Below, piece after piece: positions 5,738-8,115 of a stretch of DNA of 8,115 nt. The position numbers and the translations under genes were made by a program. This DNA is from Modestobacter sp. (GTDB taxonomy: Bacteria > Actinomycetota > Actinomycetes > Mycobacteriales > Geodermatophilaceae). The stretch's first letter is position 1; each line of letters starts with the position of its first letter. Under the pieces are notes generated by a model, which was given only the letters and a program-made list of their open reading frames with translations, did no database searches and was not told where the DNA came from. The stretch lies in assembly GCA_025966175.1 (NCBI GenBank), contig JAOPVN010000299.1:1-8115 (forward strand). The letters are read 5' to 3'.

Positions 5738-6528
5738 CCGTGGCAGACGGCACCGGCACCGCCACCGTCACGGTCGAGGTCGCCGACGGGCTGGCGGTGG
5801 TGACGATCCGCCGTCCGGAGGTGCACAACGCCCTCTCCGCGCAGGTGCTGGCCGACCTGGGGTCGGCGCTCTCCGCGCTCCGCGACGACGAGGAGGTCGG
5901 CGTCGTGGTGTTCACCGGCGCCGGGGACCGGGCCTTCGCCGCCGGTGCCGACATCGGCGAGGTGCGGGACTACACCCTGCAGACGGGGCTCGACGCGCAG
6001 ATCCAGCGGCTCTTCGACGAGGTGGAGGCGTTCCCCAAGCCGACCGTCGCGGCGGTCAACGGGGTCGCCCTGGGCGGCGGCTGCGAGCTGGCCATGGCGT
6101 GCGACATCCGCATCGCCGCGGAGACGGCGCGGTTCGGTCTGCCCGAGACCGCGCTGGCGGTCCTGCCCGGGGCCGGCGGCACCCAGCGGCTGGCCCGGCT
6201 GGTGGGCACCGGGCGGGCGGTGGAGATGATCCTCACCGGCCGGACCGTCGACGCCGAGGAGGCCCGGCAGATGGGCCTGGTGACCGCAGTGGTGCCGGGG
6301 CCGCAACTGATGGCTGAGGCGCGCCGGGTGGCCGACCTCGTGCTGGCGAAGGGACCGCTGGCGGTCCGGCTGGCCAAGCTGGTCATCCGCACCGGCATGG
6401 ACGCCGACCAGCGCACCGGCCAGGTGGTCGAGCGGCTGGCCCAGGCACTGCTGTACACGACCGCGGACAAGCAGGAGGGCACGACGGCGTTCCTGGACAA
6501 GCGGGCGCCGGAGTTCCGGGGCGACTAG
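5734..6528 (+). CDS. badK: BadK-like cyclohex-1-enecarboxyl-CoA hydratase (enoyl-CoA hydratase/crotonase)
   Basis: In this operon it should add water to cyclohex-1-ene-1-carboxyl-CoA, giving the 2-hydroxy compound used by BadH. The protein is a complete 264-residue crotonase. AFAAGADIGEV at 68-78 forms the first half of the oxyanion hole, GGGCELAMACD at 114-124 carries the first catalytic glutamate E118, and LPETALAVLPGAGGTQRL at 136-153 carries the second, E138. Both glutamates needed for hydration are present, unlike in the BadI-like gene. The C-terminus KRAPEFRGD is typical of the family. The GTG start overlaps the ligase stop by 4 bases (GTGA), a sign of translational coupling; a second in-frame GTG at 5740 is possible. 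It is the last gene of the operon. By sequence alone it could be a generic beta-oxidation hydratase, and the BadK role comes from context. Confidence 0.85.
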   Translation: MTVADGTGTATVTVEVADGLAVVTIRRPEVHNALSAQVLADLGSALSALRDDEEVGVVVFTGAGDRAFAAGADIGEVRDYTLQTGLDAQIQRLFDEVEAFPKPTVAAVNGVALGGGCELAMACDIRIAAETARFGLPETALAVLPGAGGTQRLARLVGTGRAVEMILTGRTVDAEEARQMGLVTAVVPGPQLMAEARRVADLVLAKGPLAVRLAKLVIRTGMDADQRTGQVVERLAQALLYTTADKQEGTTAFLDKRAPEFRGD

Positions 6529-6574
6529 GTCGGGTCTCCTCGAGGGAAGCCGATCCACGAGCCGATCAGGGGCG

Positions 6575-6681
6575 TTGACCTGCGGCAACAGTGCGCCGGC
6601 GCGGCATGCCCCCCAGGTGAGCAGCACGGTCGTCGGCGCTTGACCTGGCGTGCGGGCCTGCCGCAAGACAGGGCCTCCCGC
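6575..6681. repeat. Cluster of short direct and inverted repeats after the operon
   Basis: This lies in the gene-poor 468-bp stretch 6529-6996. TTGACCTG occurs twice as a direct repeat (6575-6582 and 6640-6647). CCAGGT at 6613-6618 is an inverted partner of ACCTGG at 6643-6648. GCGCCGGCGC at 6593-6602 is a perfect palindrome. CCTGC-GCAA occurs in two near copies (6580-6588 and 6657-6665). GCGGGCCTG at 6652-6660 can pair with CAGG at 6669-6672 and CCCGC at 6677-6681, with a 4-nt bulge. No T run follows, so a simple intrinsic terminator is not supported. The segment could be a dispersed intergenic repeat, a structured transcript end, or a mobile-element scar. I cannot tell which. Confidence 0.4.
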
Positions 6682-6699
6682 GACCACTGACCACGGGAG
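6675..6699 (+). other. Inverted repeat covering the ribosome-binding site of the VOC remnant
   Basis: CTCCCG (6675-6680) and CGGGAG (6694-6699) form a 6-bp stem around 13 bases. The right arm contains the GGGAG that would serve as ribosome-binding site for the ATG at 6708. It may once have modulated translation of that gene, or it may be chance. Confidence 0.25.
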
Positions 6700-6707
6700 C
6701 GACTTCG

Positions 6708-6856
6708 ATGGTTCTCCGCCGCATCGTGCCAACCTCAACGTCGACGATGCCACCACCGGCCACGACTTCTACGAGGAGTTCCTCGGCCTTCGGAAGGAGT
6801 TCGATCCCCACGCCATCGTGGTCAACATCGTCGGACACCCGGACCAGCCCCCTTGA
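6708..6856 (+). pseudogene. Remnant of a glyoxalase/VOC-family gene with internal deletion and frameshift
   Basis: A start codon with GGGAG 8 nt upstream opens MVLRRIVP, and the next frame continues NLNVDDATTGHDFYEEFLGL then RKEFD. This is the usual N-terminus of a VOC (glyoxalase/bleomycin-resistance) protein of the MVLRRIVPNL type. The join needs one extra base near 6728-6732, so there is a single-base loss. After RKEFD the frame passes at once to PHAIVVNIVGHPD, which looks like the very end of a VOC protein (a DPHGTVVNVVGH-type tail), and stops at 6854-6856. The middle, about 70-80 residues in relatives, is missing. What remains encodes about 50 residues and cannot form the paired beta-alpha-beta-beta-beta modules. 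VOC proteins have diverse metal-dependent roles, so the original function is unknown. The following 140 bases to 6996 hold no gene that I recognise. Confidence 0.65.
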
Positions 6857-6996
6857 CCGCACCTGCCCAGCCCGGCGCACCCGTGGTGGAGGCCGCTCCG
6901 GTGCCGCACCGGGGCATGGGCGTCGCCCCGCCCTGGCAGGGCTGACGTGCACCAGTTCGGCCTGAGCCGGCGGACACTCTCCTGGGGGAGGCCCTC

Positions 6997-7536
6997 ATGA
7001 GCGTGCGCAGCGGTTCCTCCCGGGCATCGCGGCCGACGGGGACCAGCTCCCGCACCGGCCCGCGTCCCGGATCCGAACCCGAGCTGGTCGTCGGCTTCGA
7101 CCGGGACGAGGCCAGCGAGACGGCGCTCCAGGTGGCCCGCGACCTCGCCCGCCGCCTGCACGCGCACCTCACCGTCGTGCACGCCGTGGACCTGGGCGAC
7201 TACCCGATCGACCCGGACACCCCGGGCTGGGAGGACCAGGCCGAGGTGACCCTGGCCGAGGAACGGGCTCGCGTGCAGCAGGCCCTCGCGGGCCACCGGT
7301 TCGGCTGGTCCTACGAGACCCGCCACGGCGAACCCGCCGACGTGCTGATCCAGGTCGCCGAGGAGCGCGACGCCCTGCTCATCGTGGTGGGCCGCCACGA
7401 GCACGGCGTCAGCGAACGGCTCCGGCGGCTGATCGACGGATCGGTGTCCCACCGGCTGACGAACCGGTGTGGGCGCCCCGTGCTGGTGGTGCCGCACGAC
7501 CACGGCCCCTACCCGGCGCCTCAGGTCCCGGCGTAG
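6997..7536 (+). CDS. Universal stress protein (UspA) family
   Basis: This is a 179-residue single-domain Usp protein, acting in the cytoplasm and usually tied to stress, dormancy or redox response. Residues 29-36 (ELVVGFDR) form the first strand with the family aspartate, 40-66 the first helix and second strand (LTVVHAVDL), 108-133 RHGEPADVLIQVAEE and LLIVVGR, and 160-165 RPVLVV the last strand. The ATP-binding motif is altered: the common GxxGx9G(S/T) is here GRHEHG followed by ten residues and GS (132-149), so nucleotide binding is uncertain. The first 27 residues are a disordered-looking Ser/Arg/Pro/Gly tail not typical of the core domain. GGGGGAGG lies 5 nt before the ATG, a very strong ribosome-binding site. 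The 3' end overlaps the convergent neighbour by 16 bp. There is no sign of a functional link to the CHC operon. Confidence 0.88.
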   Translation: MSVRSGSSRASRPTGTSSRTGPRPGSEPELVVGFDRDEASETALQVARDLARRLHAHLTVVHAVDLGDYPIDPDTPGWEDQAEVTLAEERARVQQALAGHRFGWSYETRHGEPADVLIQVAEERDALLIVVGRHEHGVSERLRRLIDGSVSHRLTNRCGRPVLVVPHDHGPYPAPQVPA

Positions 7537-8115
7537 GCCGACGCGAGCCGGGCGAACCCCTCGGCCAGGCTCACCCGCGGCGCCCAGCCCAGCGCCTCGC
7601 GGGTCCGGCGCTGGTCGAACCAGTGCGCGGTGGCCAGCTGCTCGGCCAGGAACCGGGTCAGCGGGGGAGTGTCCCGGCGCTGGGTCGCGGTCCACACCCC
7701 CTCCACGGCGGCGCCGGCCGCCCAGGCCAGCGGGAACGGCACGTGCCGACGCGGGCCCGGGACGCCGGCGGCCTGGCAGAGCCGGGCGATGACCTCGGCC
7801 ACCGGACGCGGCTCGCCGTTGGAGACGACGAGCGCCTCTCCGTGCACGGGGGCATGGACCGCGGCCACCAGGGCGTCGGCGGCGTTGTCCACGTAGGTGG
7901 TGTCGATCAGTGCGGCACCCGAGCCGATCACCGGCAGCCGCCCGGTGCGGGCCCGTTCGACGATCCGCTCGACCAGCTGGGTGTCACCCGGCCCCCACAC
8001 CAGGTGCGGCCGGACCACGAGGACGGCAAGGGCGGCGGAGTCCGCCGCCAGCGCCGCGCCCTCGGCCACGGCCTTGGACCGCGAGTAGTGCCCGCGGGCC
8101 CGCTCGGGGTCGGCC
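7521..8115 (-). CDS. NAD-dependent epimerase/3-beta-HSD-type reductase, OleD-like, N-terminus beyond window
   Basis: The frame is open from the right window edge to the stop at 7521-7523, giving 197 residues of the C-terminal part of an extended SDR. The Rossmann glycine motif lies outside the window. YSRSK (Tyr codon 8085-8087, Lys codon 8073-8075) is the catalytic YxxxK. RPHLVWGPGDTQLV, then IDTTYVDNAADALVAA, SNGEPRPVAEV and ATAHWFDQRRTREALGW follow in order. This combination resembles OleD (2-alkyl-3-oxoalkanoate reductase of long-chain olefin synthesis) and the 3-beta-hydroxysteroid dehydrogenase family. No oleA, oleB or oleC partner is visible, so the substrate is open. A GTG at 8067-8069 is inside the domain, after the catalytic lysine, and is not a real start. 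It is convergent with the stress protein gene. Confidence 0.82.
   Translation of the reverse strand, partial: ADPERARGHYSRSKAVAEGAALAADSAALAVLVVRPHLVWGPGDTQLVERIVERARTGRLPVIGSGAALIDTTYVDNAADALVAAVHAPVHGEALVVSNGEPRPVAEVIARLCQAAGVPGPRRHVPFPLAWAAGAAVEGVWTATQRRDTPPLTRFLAEQLATAHWFDQRRTREALGWAPRVSLAEGFARLASAYAGT

Noticed and set aside
5635..6756. Minus-strand frame extending across the intergenic block, with a segment reading TTVLLTWGACRAGALLPQVN.
   Set aside because: Most of it is antisense to badK. The intergenic part looks like a repeated sequence that happens to be open rather than a gene. No start with a ribosome-binding site was seen.
6853..6945. A 30-residue frame starting at a TTG that overlaps the VOC remnant stop.
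   Set aside because: It has no ribosome-binding site, no family resemblance and Pro/Ala-rich composition. It is best seen as chance.
1..8115. tRNA or rRNA genes, CRISPR arrays, complete insertion sequences or transposase genes.
   Set aside because: None was seen. The only repeats are the short ones at 6575-6681 and the operator palindromes.

Overview
The window is very GC-rich, uses GTG as well as ATG starts, and carries a SigE-type sigma factor, a TetR regulator and a universal stress protein. This suggests a high-GC actinobacterium. The protein style fits Geodermatophilaceae (Blastococcus, Modestobacter, Geodermatophilus), but that placement is an inference that I could not test.

Layout. 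On the minus strand at the left are a sigma-70 (SigE-family) factor cut by the window edge (1-471) and, upstream of it, a TetR repressor (524-1159). A divergent intergenic region (1160-1319) follows. It holds a perfect 20-bp palindrome (1226-1245), which is the obvious candidate operator. Five tightly packed plus-strand genes come next (1320-6528): a BadI/MenB-type hydrolase with a frameshift, an acyl-CoA dehydrogenase, a BadH-type SDR, an AliA-type acyl-CoA ligase and a BadK-type enoyl-CoA hydratase. A 468-bp stretch without an intact gene (6529-6996) holds a cluster of short repeats and the eroded remnant of a glyoxalase/VOC gene. A universal stress protein (6997-7536) then converges on, and overlaps by 16 bp, a minus-strand NAD-dependent epimerase/reductase resembling OleD that runs off the right edge (7521-8115).

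How the genes work together. The five operon genes cover every step known from Rhodopseudomonas palustris for turning cyclohexanecarboxylate (CHC) into pimeloyl-CoA. AliA makes CHC-CoA, the dehydrogenase (AliB role) gives cyclohex-1-ene-carboxyl-CoA, BadK hydrates it, BadH oxidises the 2-hydroxy group, and BadI hydrolytically opens the 2-keto ring to pimeloyl-CoA, which can enter beta-oxidation. No benzoyl-CoA reductase or benzoate ligase is present, so the substrate is more likely an alicyclic acid (CHC or a naphthenic-acid-like compound) than benzoate. The divergent TetR protein is the likely local regulator.

The main caveat is a single-base loss near 1802-1805 in the ring-opening gene. As written, the last step is broken. 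This could be a real mutation, a sequencing error in a G run, or (least likely) a recoding site. A second single-base loss is seen in the VOC remnant.
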